Both the position numbers and the translations under genes were made by a program. The notes beneath the pieces are model-generated. The model worked only from the letters and a program-made list of their open reading frames with translations, did not search any database and was not told the DNA's origin. 64,000 nt of DNA from Cytobacillus oceanisediminis 2691 (GTDB taxonomy: Bacteria > Bacillota > Bacilli > Bacillales > Cytobacillaceae), in the NCBI RefSeq assembly GCF_007678455.1, contig NZ_VEEP01000008.1:33843-97842 (forward strand). The letters run 5' to 3'. Shown in pieces: positions 8,297-18,477 of this stretch. Position 1 is the first letter of the stretch. The number at the start of each line of letters is the position of its first letter.

Positions 8297-9604
8297 TTAT
8301 GCGTTCATGTCTGAGACTAATTTTTCAGTTACTGGCTGTTCTTCTACTTCGCTTACGCGTTCGATATCCGCGCCAAGTGCGGCAAGCTTAAGATGGAAGT
8401 CAACATAGCCGCGGTCCAGGTGATACAGTTCTGTAACGCGTGTAACTCCATCTGCTACAAGGCCAGTCAGGATCAGTGATGCTGCGGCACGCAGGTCAGT
8501 TGCTGCCACTTCTGCTCCTTGAAGGTCAGATGGCCCATTCATGATGACAGAGCGGCCATCAATTTTGATGTTTGCGTTCATGCGGCGGAATTCTTCCACG
8601 TGCATGAAGCGGTTTTCGAAAACAGTTTCGGTGATCATGCTTGTTCCCTGTGCGCGCAATAGCAAGGCCATCATCTGGGACTGCATATCCGTCGGGAATC
8701 CAGGGTGCGGCATCGTTTTGATGTCGACTGCTTTCAGTTTTTCAGGCCCGATGACACGAAGACCATCTTCTTCCTCGGTGATAGTAACGCCCATTTCTTC
8801 CATCTTTGCTACTAATGAAGAAAGATGCTCAGGAACTGCGCCCCTTACAAGCACGTTTCCGCCAGTAATGGCAGACGCAACCATGAATGTTCCTGCTTCG
8901 ATTCGGTCAGGAATGATGTTGTGGTCAGCACCAAACAGTACTTCAACACCTTCGATCTTGATCGTGCCAGTGCCTGCGCCTTTTACCTTTGCTCCCATTT
9001 TGTTCAGGAAGTTTGCAAGGTCGACGATTTCTGGTTCTTTTGCGACGTTTTCAATGATTGTTGTACCTTTTGCAAGGACAGCAGCCATCATAATATTTTC
9101 CGTAGCGCCAACGCTAGGGAAATCAAGATATATTTTAGCTCCGTGCAGACCATTGACTGCTTCGGCTTCGATAAAACCGTTGCCTACCTTGACTGTAGCA
9201 CCCATTGCTTCAAAGCCTTTAAGGTGCTGGTCGATAGGACGGGAACCGATTGCACAGCCGCCTGGTAATGCTACGCGAGCACGGCCATTCCTGGCAAGCA
9301 GGGATCCCATAACCAATACAGAAGCACGCATTTTTCGAACATACTCAAAAGGTGCTTCAATTTTTAACTCTCTGGATGCATCTACTGTAATCGTGTTATT
9401 TTCAAACTCCACTACGGCGTTTAAAGAACGTAATACTTCGTTGATGGTATATACATCGGAGAGAGTTGGCACATCACGAATTACGCTTTTTCCGTCACTT
9501 GCTAATAATGTTGCAGCGATAACAGGCAAGACGGCATTCTTAGCTCCTTCAACCTTTACAGAACCGCTTAGCCTTTGTCCGCCGCGGACGATGATTTTTT
9601 CCAA
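8297..9604 (-). CDS. murAA: UDP-N-acetylglucosamine 1-carboxyvinyltransferase MurA1
   Basis: MurA transfers enolpyruvate from PEP to UDP-GlcNAc, the first committed step of peptidoglycan synthesis, in the cytoplasm. The 435-residue protein has the EPSP-synthase-like fold throughout. Substrate-contact residues are present at Lys22-Asn23 (VEGAKNA). The catalytic loop has Cys117 in [10 protein letters not shown], the residue alkylated by fosfomycin in this family. The start codon is TTG behind GGAGGGG. The C-terminal tail after residue 420 ([18 protein letters not shown]) extends slightly beyond MurAB. Its place between ywmB and spoIID identifies it as the essential MurAA-type paralogue; the second copy is at 50.5-51.8 kb. 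Confidence 0.97.
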   Translation of the reverse strand: MEKIIVRGGQRLSGSVKVEGAKNAVLPVIAATLLASDGKSVIRDVPTLSDVYTINEVLRSLNAVVEFENNTITVDASRELKIEAPFEYVRKMRASVLVMGSLLARNGRARVALPGGCAIGSRPIDQHLKGFEAMGATVKVGNGFIEAEAVNGLHGAKIYLDFPSVGATENIMMAAVLAKGTTIIENVAKEPEIVDLANFLNKMGAKVKGAGTGTIKIEGVEVLFGADHNIIPDRIEAGTFMVASAITGGNVLVRGAVPEHLSSLVAKMEEMGVTITEEEDGLRVIGPEKLKAVDIKTMPHPGFPTDMQSQMMALLLRAQGTSMITETVFENRFMHVEEFRRMNANIKIDGRSVIMNGPSDLQGAEVAATDLRAAASLILTGLVADGVTRVTELYHLDRGYVDFHLKLAALGADIERVSEVEEQPVTEKLVSDMNA

Positions 9605-9636
9605 GTGTATTCCCCTCCGCGTCCAATTTCTCTATA

Positions 9637-10356
9637 TTAATATTCAATCGTAATGATGGGTGTGCCAACTACGACGGTAGTCTTTGCGCCCAATCGTTCA
9701 GTTTTCCGTAATCCAAGCTGCATATTCATGTCATGTTCATTGCTCAGTGTTTTGTCGAACAAAGGCGAAACGGCGGAAGAGGAAATGAATGATTCTTCTG
9801 CCAGCCCTTCAACTTCACGAGCGTTGAAAGCCTTAAGCAATTTACTTTTATAAACAGGTAAAGCCGACTCTATCTTATCATTGATTTCGCCTATTACACA
9901 AGAGAAAGTTGTTGCGTTTCCTCGAAAAATGTCAAATATTCTGCCTGGTAAATTTTCGTTTAAAAAGGTTTCTGTATTTTTATTCCAGTACTGACCTCTG
10001 ACCTCATACATCACATACGTATGTAAAGGTCCCTTTGTGTCGGTAGAAACAATTTTAATTTTTTCCTGAATCCCAGATGAGTTCGTGACAGCTGTCAGTT
10101 CTCCATCGTGTCCTGACCATGTCCACTCAGAAAGCTGGACCTTCAAATCCTTCACCAATGCTTCGACATTTTGTTGTTCCAATGTTTCCCTTGCATATAA
10201 AGACCAACCAGTGATTAAAATATCTTCGTCCTGCAAAACCGAGGCCAGAGTTTTTATTTCATGATCAGCGTCAGCTACAGTCGTCTTATTCCCAGCTTGG
10301 AACACAATAAAACCAATAATGCCAAAAATTGATAAAATAAATGGAATCTTCTTCAT
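9637..10356 (-). CDS. ywmB: YwmB-family protein (DUF1779, TATA-box-binding-like fold)
   Basis: This 239-residue protein has an N-terminal hydrophobic segment (residues 4-20) that is probably a signal peptide or anchor. The rest is soluble and likely outside the membrane. Sequence pattern and position directly upstream of murAA match YwmB of B. subtilis. The family is named for structural resemblance to TATA-binding protein but has no proven DNA function. It ends 32 nt before the murAA start and is probably cotranscribed with it. No catalytic motif is visible. Confidence 0.85.
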   Translation of the reverse strand: MKKIPFILSIFGIIGFIVFQAGNKTTVADADHEIKTLASVLQDEDILITGWSLYARETLEQQNVEALVKDLKVQLSEWTWSGHDGELTAVTNSSGIQEKIKIVSTDTKGPLHTYVMYEVRGQYWNKNTETFLNENLPGRIFDIFRGNATTFSCVIGEINDKIESALPVYKSKLLKAFNAREVEGLAEESFISSSAVSPLFDKTLSNEHDMNMQLGLRKTERLGAKTTVVVGTPIITIEY

Positions 10357-10481
10357 ATCTGCTTCACTCTCCCCTTATTACCATTCTTACCAGGAGAGCG
10401 AATCACATACTTGGGAATTCTCGTCACTTTTTGACATCATTCTATGTACCAACTTGCCCGGGTGTTCATAGATTGTGAAAA

Positions 10482-10497
10482 AACAAACATGTTTGTT
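10482..10497. promoter_or_regulatory. Perfect 16-bp palindrome upstream of ywmB
   Basis: AACAAACATGTTTGTT is perfectly self-complementary and lies 125 bp before the ywmB start. It resembles an operator or a weak AT-rich hairpin; no regulator can be assigned. Confidence 0.45.
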
Positions 10498-10595
10498 CAA
10501 AAAAACAAACACAAAGAGAATAATACTTGATATTGTTCGTTTTGAAAACATGTATGAAGACCTAATTTTTTACCAATTTGGGTATGACTTAACAG

Positions 10596-10832
10596 CTACT
10601 GAAAAATCATAGGAAGCTGCTGCGACCATTGGAGGTAATCAAGGAAGAAATTACTGACTGTAGATCCGAGTGCAATGGAAAGCAGGATATATAGTACGCG
10701 GGCTTGAAGAACATGATTCGCTCGCAGCAGTTTGTCAAACTGCAGTGCCTGAAGAGCCCACCATGAAAGAGCAATAAAAACTAGATGTGTCAGAATGCTG
10801 GTCAGCGCAAAGCCGCCAAAACCTGTTAGCAT
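10596..10832 (-). CDS. ywzB: Small membrane protein YwzB (DUF1146)
   Basis: This 78-residue protein has two predicted membrane helices (about residues 8-28 and 44-64). The family pattern is clear, including WWALQ and LLSIALGSTVSNFFLDYL. ATG 10832 is chosen because GGGAGGAG sits just upstream; the longer frame starts in that site. The family is common in Bacillaceae next to the atp/nuo-murAA region, but its function is unknown. It follows the nuo operon terminator by about 200 nt, so it probably has its own promoter. Confidence 0.85.
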   Translation of the reverse strand: MLTGFGGFALTSILTHLVFIALSWWALQALQFDKLLRANHVLQARVLYILLSIALGSTVSNFFLDYLQWSQQLPMIFQ

Positions 10833-10920
10833 ATACTCTCCTCCCTTCACATGCTATTTTACCATAAAGGCGATACTTTCCCTTATTTATAGACGTATTA
10901 CTTATGAAAAAGTTTCAAAA

Positions 10921-10972
10921 ATAAAAAGCGGAAGCTCCTCGCTCAGACCCGACAAGCGCTGGAGCTGGATTA
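10921..10972. repeat. Partial copy of dispersed repeat type 2
   Basis: AAAAGCGGAAGCTCCTCG followed by CCCGACAAGCGCTGGAGCTGG matches the left part of the longer element at 53002-53131. The right half is absent. Confidence 0.65.
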
Positions 10973-11027
10973 ATAAATCCACATATAGTTATCCACCTAA
11001 ATTATCATTCATAATTTCCTATAAAAT

Positions 11028-11062
11028 AAAAAACCGGCCCGCAAAAATCGCAGGCCAGCTGA
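11028..11062 (-). terminator. Terminator of the nuo operon
   Basis: Stem GGCCTGCG/GCGGGCC with an AT-rich loop, then CGGTTTTTTATTTT on the minus strand, after nuoN. Confidence 0.85.
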
Positions 11063-11111
11063 ATTTACCCCTTTGTTTCCATGAATGGATTTTCCCCAAA
11101 ATTCATTCTGG

Positions 11112-12632
11112 TTATTTCATAAAGTCAACGAACTGGTTGAAGTTATTTTGCATGAAGTCGATGGCCAGGTTTGGCATGACTCCGAACAGGATTGTTCCGA
11201 TTACTGCTACCAGGATGACCACGATTGTTCCTGCTGGTAGCTTGATTTTTTCATCATTAGCTGCCGGGCGGAAGAACATTTGTGTCATGACTCCGAAGTA
11301 GTAGAAATAGGATACGACTGTAGTCGCAATCATGATCGAAACGAGCACGTAATGTGCCTCGTCGACCATCAAGGCTCCCATGAAGATGTTCAGCTTTCCG
11401 ATGAAGCCTGCTGTACCAGGGATTCCTGCGAGTGACAGGATGAAGATTCCCATTCCGACTGCTAGTAATGGCGAGCGGCGGTAAAGTCCGGCAAAATGGC
11501 TGATATCCTCTGAACGGGTTTTTGCTGTGATGACCTGGATTACGGCGAACGCACCTAGGTTCATCAAAACGTATGCCAGCAGGTAGAACCAGATGGCATC
11601 GAAGGTCACGAACGACATCGCTGTCAGCGCGACAAGGATGTAACCGGCATGGGCGATGCTTGAGTACGCGAACATGCGCTTGATGTTGCGCTGCCTTAAG
11701 GCGACGACGTTACCAATGATCATCGTTGCTCCCGCAAGGAATGCAATGTAATCCTGCATCGCGAACAGCAGCGGAATTGGCTGGCCGTCCTCCTGTGCAA
11801 CCGGTACATACCCGAAGATGGATAGCAGGATGCGCAGGATGATGACAAATCCAGCTGTTTTGGAGACGACACTCAGGAATGCCGTCACTGGAGTCGGCGC
11901 TCCTTCGTAAACATCAGGTGCCCACATATGGAATGGTGCAGATGCCAGCTTGAAGGATAGGCCAACGAAAATCATGAAGAATGCCAGTCCAAGAATGTAA
12001 ATATGCTGAGGGTCACTCAAGCCATTGAAAACCTGGGCGATCCCTTTTAAATTCGTTGTGCCGGCAATTCCGAACACATAGCTCATACCGAACAAAGTGA
12101 TGGCAGATGAAATGCCGCCATTCAGGACGTATTTCATTGCTGATTCATTCGATTTCAGGTTGCGTTTACGCATTCCTGCAAGGATGTAAGACGGAATCGA
12201 CAGCAATTCAAGGCCGACGAACAAAGTGATCAAGTCGCCGCTTGATGCCATGAACATGGTTCCAAGCAAGGCAGTAAGGAACAGGTAATAGAATTCACCT
12301 TTGTAGTCCTCAAGCCCCTCATTCGCTCTGAAGTCAATCGCCAATAGCATGACAAGCGCCGCTCCAAGAAGAAGGATCAACTTGAAGGCGATCGCGAATG
12401 AATCAAGCCTGAATGTATCATGTAAAATTGATGTTGTATCGGTACCAATCAAAGTTACCAGTGAAACCAGCGCCATTACCACCCCGGCAAAACCAACCAA
12501 TCCAAGGATCTTGCGGTCAACATGCTTTGGCATGAACAAATCAGCGACTGATAAAAGTGCAATAAAACCGAGGATGATGAATTCCGGAGCCATCGTCCCC
12601 CAATCAAATGATAGAAGTGTATCTAGATCCAT
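11112..12632 (-). CDS. nuoN: NADH-quinone oxidoreductase subunit N
   Basis: NuoN is one of the three antiporter-like subunits in the membrane arm of complex I, each thought to carry one proton channel. The 506-residue protein has about 14 hydrophobic segments. It shows the proton-antiporter (Proton_antipo_M) core with the discontinuous-helix lysines, for example KLASAPFHMWAPDVYEGAP near residue 230. It starts at ATG 12632, 6 nt after the nuoM stop, behind a GGGGGTG site. It is the last gene of the operon and is followed by a strong terminator. Confidence 0.96.
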   Translation of the reverse strand: MDLDTLLSFDWGTMAPEFIILGFIALLSVADLFMPKHVDRKILGLVGFAGVVMALVSLVTLIGTDTTSILHDTFRLDSFAIAFKLILLLGAALVMLLAIDFRANEGLEDYKGEFYYLFLTALLGTMFMASSGDLITLFVGLELLSIPSYILAGMRKRNLKSNESAMKYVLNGGISSAITLFGMSYVFGIAGTTNLKGIAQVFNGLSDPQHIYILGLAFFMIFVGLSFKLASAPFHMWAPDVYEGAPTPVTAFLSVVSKTAGFVIILRILLSIFGYVPVAQEDGQPIPLLFAMQDYIAFLAGATMIIGNVVALRQRNIKRMFAYSSIAHAGYILVALTAMSFVTFDAIWFYLLAYVLMNLGAFAVIQVITAKTRSEDISHFAGLYRRSPLLAVGMGIFILSLAGIPGTAGFIGKLNIFMGALMVDEAHYVLVSIMIATTVVSYFYYFGVMTQMFFRPAANDEKIKLPAGTIVVILVAVIGTILFGVMPNLAIDFMQNNFNQFVDFMK

Positions 12633-12638
12633 CCTTCA

Positions 12639-14159
12639 TCACCCCCCTATTCCCATCAAGATAGTCTCTAATGTTGCCTGAAGCGGTTCACTAAGAACGG
12701 CCGGATATACACCGATCAGGACGATCAAGCCGACAAGCACAAGCACCGGTGCCCATTCGAATGAACGGATGTCACTTACGCCGACAAATTCACGTTCTGC
12801 TTTGCCATACGTGATGGCCAGCACGGCACGCAGCAGGTAAACCGCAGTCATGATGATGCCCAGTGTACCGACTGCAGCCAGAACTGGCATCTCTTCGAAC
12901 AAACCGAGGAATGCCATGAATTCGCTGACGAAGCCTGACATGCCAGGCAGTCCAAGTGAAGCCATCGCGCCTGCGAGCAGGAAGCCTGCGGCAAGCGGCA
13001 TTCCGTTTGCCATGCCGCCAAGATTGGCAAGTGTGGTTGTGTGTGTGCGTTCATAAAGTACACCGACAAGGAAGAACAATAATGCTGAAATCAGGCCATG
13101 TGATACAACCTGGAAAATAGCACCTTGTATTCCCGCCTCATTTAATGCTCCAAGTCCGATTAAAACGATTCCCATATGGGAAATAGAAGAGTAAGCAAGG
13201 ACCATTTTGAAATCTGTCTGGATAAAAGCAAGGAACGCTCCGTAAAGCAGGTTGATGACACCCAGTACTGCAAGCAGCCCGGCTAATTCAGCGAACTGTT
13301 CAGGGAAAATCCCCATCCCGAAGCGGATCAAACCGAATGCCCCGATCTTCAGCAGGATCCCTGAGTGGATCATGACGATCGATGGCGGTGCTTCAACGTG
13401 GACGCGCAGCATCCAGCTGTGCAGCGGGAAGATTGGCAGCTTGACACCGAAAGCGACAAGCAAGGCAATCAATAATCCCATCTTCAAGGAATCAGACACA
13501 GGCGCGAACAGCGGCGCATTATCTGTGTTCATCATGACTTTTAGCATTTCGATATTTGAGGTGCCGGTTCTTGAGAACAACACCATGATGACAATCAGCA
13601 GGATCGCTGAGCCAAGGCCGTTATAAATCAAGAAGCTGTAGGCAGCCTTTTCTTTTTCGTAATAGCCCCATTTCCCAATCAGGAAGAACATCGGGATCAA
13701 GGTGATTTCAAAGAACAGGAAGAACAGGATCAGGTTTTGCGATGTAAATACTCCGAGCATCCCGATTTCGAGAAGCAGGAACAGCATGTAATAGCCTTTC
13801 CACTCTTTTTTGATATGGAAGGATGCGATTGCCGCAAGTGTTGCGATTACCGCTGTCAGTACCACCATGATCAAACCGAACCCATCGATGCCAAGTTCGT
13901 AGTTGACAGAGAACATGCCCTGCTGCTCGGCACCCTGCCCGCCGAATTGGATCCAGCGGAATTTTTCAGAAAAGCCAGCGAGATCGCTGCCTCCGCGATA
14001 CGAAAAGTACGCGATCAGCGCAAGGATCAAAGATGGCAGTGTTGCCAATACGCCAAGCATTTTAATGCCTGATTCGTTCGCTTTTGGCATGAAGACCAAA
14101 AGCAGGATTCCTAGTAAAGGGGAGAATACCAGCAAGGTAAGAAAATAGTTGAAATCCAT
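12639..14159 (-). CDS. nuoM: NADH-quinone oxidoreductase subunit M
   Basis: This antiporter-like membrane-arm subunit of complex I is 506 residues with about 14 transmembrane helices. Characteristic stretches include FFEITLIPMFFLIGKWG near residue 150 (with the conserved Glu), PLHSWMLRVHVEAPPSIVMI near 245, and YSSISHMGIVLIG near 325. The ATG overlaps the nuoL stop by one nucleotide (TAATG), so translation is probably coupled. Confidence 0.97.
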   Translation of the reverse strand: MDFNYFLTLLVFSPLLGILLLVFMPKANESGIKMLGVLATLPSLILALIAYFSYRGGSDLAGFSEKFRWIQFGGQGAEQQGMFSVNYELGIDGFGLIMVVLTAVIATLAAIASFHIKKEWKGYYMLFLLLEIGMLGVFTSQNLILFFLFFEITLIPMFFLIGKWGYYEKEKAAYSFLIYNGLGSAILLIVIMVLFSRTGTSNIEMLKVMMNTDNAPLFAPVSDSLKMGLLIALLVAFGVKLPIFPLHSWMLRVHVEAPPSIVMIHSGILLKIGAFGLIRFGMGIFPEQFAELAGLLAVLGVINLLYGAFLAFIQTDFKMVLAYSSISHMGIVLIGLGALNEAGIQGAIFQVVSHGLISALLFFLVGVLYERTHTTTLANLGGMANGMPLAAGFLLAGAMASLGLPGMSGFVSEFMAFLGLFEEMPVLAAVGTLGIIMTAVYLLRAVLAITYGKAEREFVGVSDIRSFEWAPVLVLVGLIVLIGVYPAVLSEPLQATLETILMGIGG

Positions 14160-16021
14160 TATAAATACCCCCCTGTTAACGCATAGATGACAATCAGGAC
14201 TGCAAGGCCGACGAAGGCGATTGTGCCGTAAGTCTGTACCTGACCGTTCTGGATTTTCGCACCGGCTTTACCAAGGCCCTGGACAGTTGCCGTTGTCAGC
14301 TTCACGAGTCCCTCAACAAGGAAGAGCTCGATGAAACGCAGGAACAAGCTGACTGCCTTTGCGCCAAACACGATGCTTTGATTGTATATTTCATCGATAT
14401 AGTACTTATTTTTCACAATGCCATAGGCAATTGGCGCCCTGCTGGACAGCCAGTCGCGTGAAATCGACTTCTTGCTGTACATCATCCATGCAAGCAGGAT
14501 GCCAAGCAAGGAGACAACCGTCGCGACAATCATAATCCAGCCAGGTCCTTCGATATGGCCATGTCCGAGTGCTTCGTTGCCTTCGACAAGCCAGTCACCA
14601 AGGAATGTGCCGAACCAAGGTGTATTCACATAACCAGCAATGACTGCCAGGATTGCAAGGACAACCATCGGCATCGTCATGACGGATGGCGATTCATGGA
14701 CATTCTTCATGTCGCTGCGTGCTTCACCAGAGAAGACCATGAAGAACAGGCGGAACATGTAGAACGCTGTGAAAAATGCCGCAATCACTGCCAGCCAGAA
14801 CAGAATATAATTGCCATGTGCCCATGCAGCGATCAAAATTTCATCTTTACTGAAAAATCCCGAGAATAATGGGACACCGCTGATGGCCAGCGTTCCGATC
14901 AGGAACAAAGGTCCTGTGAAGGTCAGCTTTTTCCATAGCCCGCCCATTTTTTCAATATCCTGAGTATGTACAGCATGGATGACGCTTCCTGCTGCAAGGA
15001 ATAACAATGCTTTGAAGAAAGCGTGGGTCATCAAGTGGAATACTCCGGCCACATAACCGGCAGATCCCAATGCGAGCATCATGTAGCCAAGCTGGCTGAC
15101 AGTCGAGAAGGCAAGCACTCGTTTAATGTCAGTCTGGACAAGGCCGATCGTTGCCGCAAAAATTGCTGTGAACGCTCCAATGATCGCTACCGTCAGCATT
15201 GCTGTTTCACTAGCGTTGAACAGCGGGAACAGTGAAGCGACCAAATACACACCAGCCGCAACCATCGTTGCTGCGTGGATTAACGCAGAAACTGGCGTAG
15301 GACCTTCCATCGCGTCTGGAAGCCATGTGTGCAGCGGGAACTGACCTGATTTACCAACTGCCCCGATGAAAATCAGGATCGCAGTCAAGGTAATCATCGT
15401 TCCGGTAATCGCGCCTTCTTCTACTGCCGCAAAAATTTCATCATATTCGAAGCTTCCAGTTTGCCAGAATAAAAGAATCATTCCGATCAAAAGTCCGACA
15501 TCCCCGATACGGGTCATGATGAAGGCTTTCTTTGCAGCCGCTTTGGCGCTTTCCTTGTAAAAGTAAAATCCAATCAACAGGAATGAACCAACACCGACCA
15601 ATTCCCAGAAAATATAAGTTTGTAAAAGGTTCGGCGAGATGACGAGACCAAGCATTGCAAAAGTAAAGAGTCCAAGATAAGCATAGAAAACCGGGAATCG
15701 CTCATCACCATGCATATATCCTTTTGAGTAGGTATGTACAAGGAAGCTGACAAGAGATACGATTACCAGCATCAGTGCGTTTAATTGATTTACTTCAAAA
15801 CCCGCAGTAAGTTCCAGATTCCCAATAGTGAGCCAAACGGCTTCAGCTTTATGTGTCGGGCTCTCCAGGCGCTCAAGGAGCACAAGGATGGAGTAGACAA
15901 GTGAGGCTAGCGTCGCAAGGATTCCGACGAATGCGCTCGCTTCTTTAAGCTTTTTTCCGAACAGCAGAAGGAATAGAAAGGATACAAGCGGGAACAGCGG
16001 AATGAGCCAAGCATTCTCCAT
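14159..16021 (-). CDS. nuoL: NADH-quinone oxidoreductase subunit L
   Basis: This is the distal antiporter-like subunit of complex I, 620 residues from ATG 16021. A GTG nine bases upstream is possible, but MENAWLIPLFPL matches family starts. Typical blocks are FWELVGVGSFLLIGFYF (about 142-158), PLHTWLPDAMEGPTPVSALIHAATMVAAG (about 237-265) and THAFFKALLFLAAGSVIH. The C-terminal helix region after residue 530 corresponds to the long lateral helix that clamps the membrane arm. A 142-nt gap separates it from nuoK, the longest gap inside the operon. Confidence 0.97.
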   Translation of the reverse strand: MENAWLIPLFPLVSFLFLLLFGKKLKEASAFVGILATLASLVYSILVLLERLESPTHKAEAVWLTIGNLELTAGFEVNQLNALMLVIVSLVSFLVHTYSKGYMHGDERFPVFYAYLGLFTFAMLGLVISPNLLQTYIFWELVGVGSFLLIGFYFYKESAKAAAKKAFIMTRIGDVGLLIGMILLFWQTGSFEYDEIFAAVEEGAITGTMITLTAILIFIGAVGKSGQFPLHTWLPDAMEGPTPVSALIHAATMVAAGVYLVASLFPLFNASETAMLTVAIIGAFTAIFAATIGLVQTDIKRVLAFSTVSQLGYMMLALGSAGYVAGVFHLMTHAFFKALLFLAAGSVIHAVHTQDIEKMGGLWKKLTFTGPLFLIGTLAISGVPLFSGFFSKDEILIAAWAHGNYILFWLAVIAAFFTAFYMFRLFFMVFSGEARSDMKNVHESPSVMTMPMVVLAILAVIAGYVNTPWFGTFLGDWLVEGNEALGHGHIEGPGWIMIVATVVSLLGILLAWMMYSKKSISRDWLSSRAPIAYGIVKNKYYIDEIYNQSIVFGAKAVSLFLRFIELFLVEGLVKLTTATVQGLGKAGAKIQNGQVQTYGTIAFVGLAVLIVIYALTGGYL

Positions 16022-16163
16022 TAATATCACAATCCCCTTTTTTGAACGCGCGCGTGTTCTTTCATGTGTACGCCCGTCAGATTGAGGCCCGCATCAAGCG
16101 GGGCAGTCCAGCTACTAAATATCTTCTTTTTCAAACGGCCGATGCCGCTTATGAAAAGTTTCA

Positions 16164-16478
16164 TTAATTTTTCAACTCATTCATTTCATCGATATTGACA
16201 CTTCTGCGGTTGCGGTAAAGTGAAATAAGGATCGCCAGTCCAACCGCTACTTCAGCAGCTGCCACCGCGATGGAAAACAGCGCGAACACCTGGCCGGTGA
16301 TCGATGGAACTGCTCCGTATTTACTGAAGGTTACGAGATTGATATTGACCGCATTCAGCATCAGTTCGATTGAAATCAACACAATGACTGTGTTCTTTTT
16401 TGTCAGGGCACCGTACAGTCCGATGCAGAAAATAATAAGTGCAAGTGCCAGATAGGCTGAAACCGGAACAGAACTCAT
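16164..16478 (-). CDS. nuoK: NADH-quinone oxidoreductase subunit K
   Basis: This 104-residue protein has three transmembrane helices. The conserved membrane glutamates of the E-channel are present in [11 protein letters not shown] (about residue 36) and [11 protein letters not shown] (about 72). The start overlaps the nuoJ stop by 4 nt (ATGA). Confidence 0.97.
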   Translation of the reverse strand: MSSVPVSAYLALALIIFCIGLYGALTKKNTVIVLISIELMLNAVNINLVTFSKYGAVPSITGQVFALFSIAVAAAEVAVGLAILISLYRNRRSVNIDEMNELKN

Positions 16479-16999
16479 TCCTGATCACCCTCCTTATCGT
16501 CATCCTTGCGCGCGAGTACAATTGCGCCGACAAGCGCAGCGAGCAGGATCACGGATGTCAGTTCAAACGGGATGATGTAATGCGAGTACAGAGCGACCCC
16601 GATTTGTTCTGTATTGTTTTCGTGCAGAGTATTCGGCAATGCTTCGAAATCCAGATCGTAGATACCGAAATAGACTGCTGCGCCAAATCCGAGGACACCG
16701 AGCAGCAGCACAAGCTTGCGCAATCTTCCGCCCTTTGGCTCTTCTTCGTCGCCATGGTGGCGGGTGAGCATGATCCCGAACAGCATCATGATTGTAATGG
16801 CGCCCGAGTAGATCATGACTTGGATGACCGCCAGGAATTCAGCGGACAAGAGCACATAAATACCTGCAATACTGACGAATGTAAAGACGAGCGCTACGAC
16901 CATGTGGATGACCTTGGTGAGATTCAATAAAAGCACGCCGCCGATTACCGCCACTAAAGCAAGTGACATAAACGCAAAGAATTCGCCTGTTAACGTCAT
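16475..16999 (-). CDS. nuoJ: NADH-quinone oxidoreductase subunit J
   Basis: This 174-residue protein has five predicted helices. The third carries the ND6-type pattern [18 protein letters not shown] (about residues 57-74) linked to coupling of quinone and proton chemistry. The short charged C-terminus ([11 protein letters not shown]) is unremarkable. It overlaps nuoI upstream and nuoK downstream by 4 nt each. Confidence 0.96.
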   Translation of the reverse strand: MTLTGEFFAFMSLALVAVIGGVLLLNLTKVIHMVVALVFTFVSIAGIYVLLSAEFLAVIQVMIYSGAITIMMLFGIMLTRHHGDEEEPKGGRLRKLVLLLGVLGFGAAVYFGIYDLDFEALPNTLHENNTEQIGVALYSHYIIPFELTSVILLAALVGAIVLARKDDDKEGDQE

Positions 17000-17415
17000 G
17001 CTTTATTCACCTTCCGTATATTCTCATCATTTTCGTCAAGCCATTCCAGGTTCTTGAATAAGTCATCCCGGCTGTATTCAGCAAGTTCAAAGTTATTCGT
17101 CATGATGATCGCTTCAGTCGGGCACACTTCTGTGCACAGGTCACAGAGGATGCAAAGTTCGAAGTTGATATCATACGTATCAATGATTTTGCCTTTTTTC
17201 GTTGGATCAGGATGCTTTTTACCAGTCAAGTTAATGCATTCGGTCGGGCAAATATTGGCACATTGGTTGCAGACGATGCATTTTTCAGGATAAAACTTCT
17301 GGATTCCGCGGAACCTGTCAGGAAGCGGAATCGGTTCGTTCGGATAATCGTAAGTCACCTTTTCGCGAGTCAATTGTTTAAGGGTATAAGCTAATCCTTT
17401 AGTCCATCCTAGCAC
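16996..17415 (-). CDS. nuoI: NADH-quinone oxidoreductase subunit I (2x[4Fe-4S] ferredoxin-like)
   Basis: NuoI carries clusters N6a and N6b that pass electrons to NuoB. Two complete CxxCxxCxxxCP motifs are seen at Cys46/49/52/56 and Cys88/91/94/98. GTG 17415 is chosen because AAAGGGG lies 8 nt upstream and the resulting VLGWTKGLAYT aligns with Bacillus NuoI N-termini. The ATG at 17445 would add ten unsupported residues. The protein is then 139 residues. Confidence 0.95.
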   Translation of the reverse strand: MLGWTKGLAYTLKQLTREKVTYDYPNEPIPLPDRFRGIQKFYPEKCIVCNQCANICPTECINLTGKKHPDPTKKGKIIDTYDINFELCILCDLCTEVCPTEAIIMTNNFELAEYSRDDLFKNLEWLDENDENIRKVNKA

Positions 17416-17463
17416 GTAATTCACCCCTTTAATGCAGGAAGCCATGCTGCTTCCATTCCTATT

Positions 17464-18477
17464 TTAGAAAAAATTAGTGAAAAATTCTTTGATCAATGCC
17501 GACAGGAAGATGTTTGCCAGCGCAACCGGCAAAAGCACTTTCCAGGCGAACTCCATCAATTGGTCTGCACGGATACGCGGGAACGTAGCACGGAACCAAA
17601 TGAGGATATAAACCACTAAGCTGAACTTGAGCGCGAACCATACAGCTCCAGGGATGAAGCCGAGGAATGGGAGCGGCAGCCAGCCTCCAAGGAATAATAC
17701 AGTGATCAAAGCAGACATTGCGAACATATACACATATTCAGCCAGCATGAACATCGCCCAGCGGAATCCGGAATACTCTGTGTGGAAACCGGCAACAAGT
17801 TCGTTCTCCGCTTCGGCAAGGTCGAATGGCACCCTGTTCAGTTCAGCGGTAGCGGCAATGAAGAACACGATGAACGCGATCGGCTGCCACAGGATGAACC
17901 AGCCGTTGTTCTGCTGTGTTTCAACGATCTCATTCAGGTTAAGGCTGCCTGATAACAGGACAATCCCCAAAACACTCATGACCAGCGGGATTTCGTAGGA
18001 AATCATCTGGGCCGCGGCACGCATACCGCCAAGCAATGAGTATTTATTGTTGGATGCCCAGCCTGCCATCAGCATCCCGACAATCGTCAGGCCTGAAATC
18101 GCTATATAATACAGGAATCCGACATTCAAGTCGGCAAATTGCAGTTTATCCGTCAGCGGGATCGTCGCCATGACCATGAAGGACGGCGCGAACGCGATGA
18201 CCGGTGCGATGATGAACAGCGGCTTATCCGCTGCTTTTGGAATTAAGTCTTCTTTTACAAGAAGCTTTACAACGTCGGCAACGGATTGCAACAGCCCCCA
18301 CTTACCGCCGACATGGGCTGGACCATAACGGCCCTGCATGAAACCAAGCACTTTCCTCTCTGCCAGAATCGCCATTGTTACGAATCCAAGGATTACGAAC
18401 AAAAGGACGACAGCCAGGACGAAGAAGATGCTGAAATTCATAAGGCCAGCACTGGATTCGAGTAGCTCCTGAACCAT
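17464..18477 (-). CDS. nuoH: NADH-quinone oxidoreductase subunit H
   Basis: This membrane subunit forms the quinone-chamber entrance and joins the peripheral and membrane arms. It is 337 residues with about eight helices. Conserved loop motifs include AERKVLGFMQGRYGPAHVG (about 38-56), FDLAEAENELVAGFHTEYSG (about 218-237) and RATFPRIRADQLMEFAWK. The start overlaps the nuoD stop by one base (TAATG). Confidence 0.97.
   Translation of the reverse strand: MVQELLESSAGLMNFSIFFVLAVVLLFVILGFVTMAILAERKVLGFMQGRYGPAHVGGKWGLLQSVADVVKLLVKEDLIPKAADKPLFIIAPVIAFAPSFMVMATIPLTDKLQFADLNVGFLYYIAISGLTIVGMLMAGWASNNKYSLLGGMRAAAQMISYEIPLVMSVLGIVLLSGSLNLNEIVETQQNNGWFILWQPIAFIVFFIAATAELNRVPFDLAEAENELVAGFHTEYSGFRWAMFMLAEYVYMFAMSALITVLFLGGWLPLPFLGFIPGAVWFALKFSLVVYILIWFRATFPRIRADQLMEFAWKVLLPVALANIFLSALIKEFFTNFF

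Noticed and set aside
8541..9653. 370-codon plus-strand open frame
   Set aside because: It is a shadow on the strand opposite murAA, whose motifs and start are clear; no ribosome-binding site or family resemblance.
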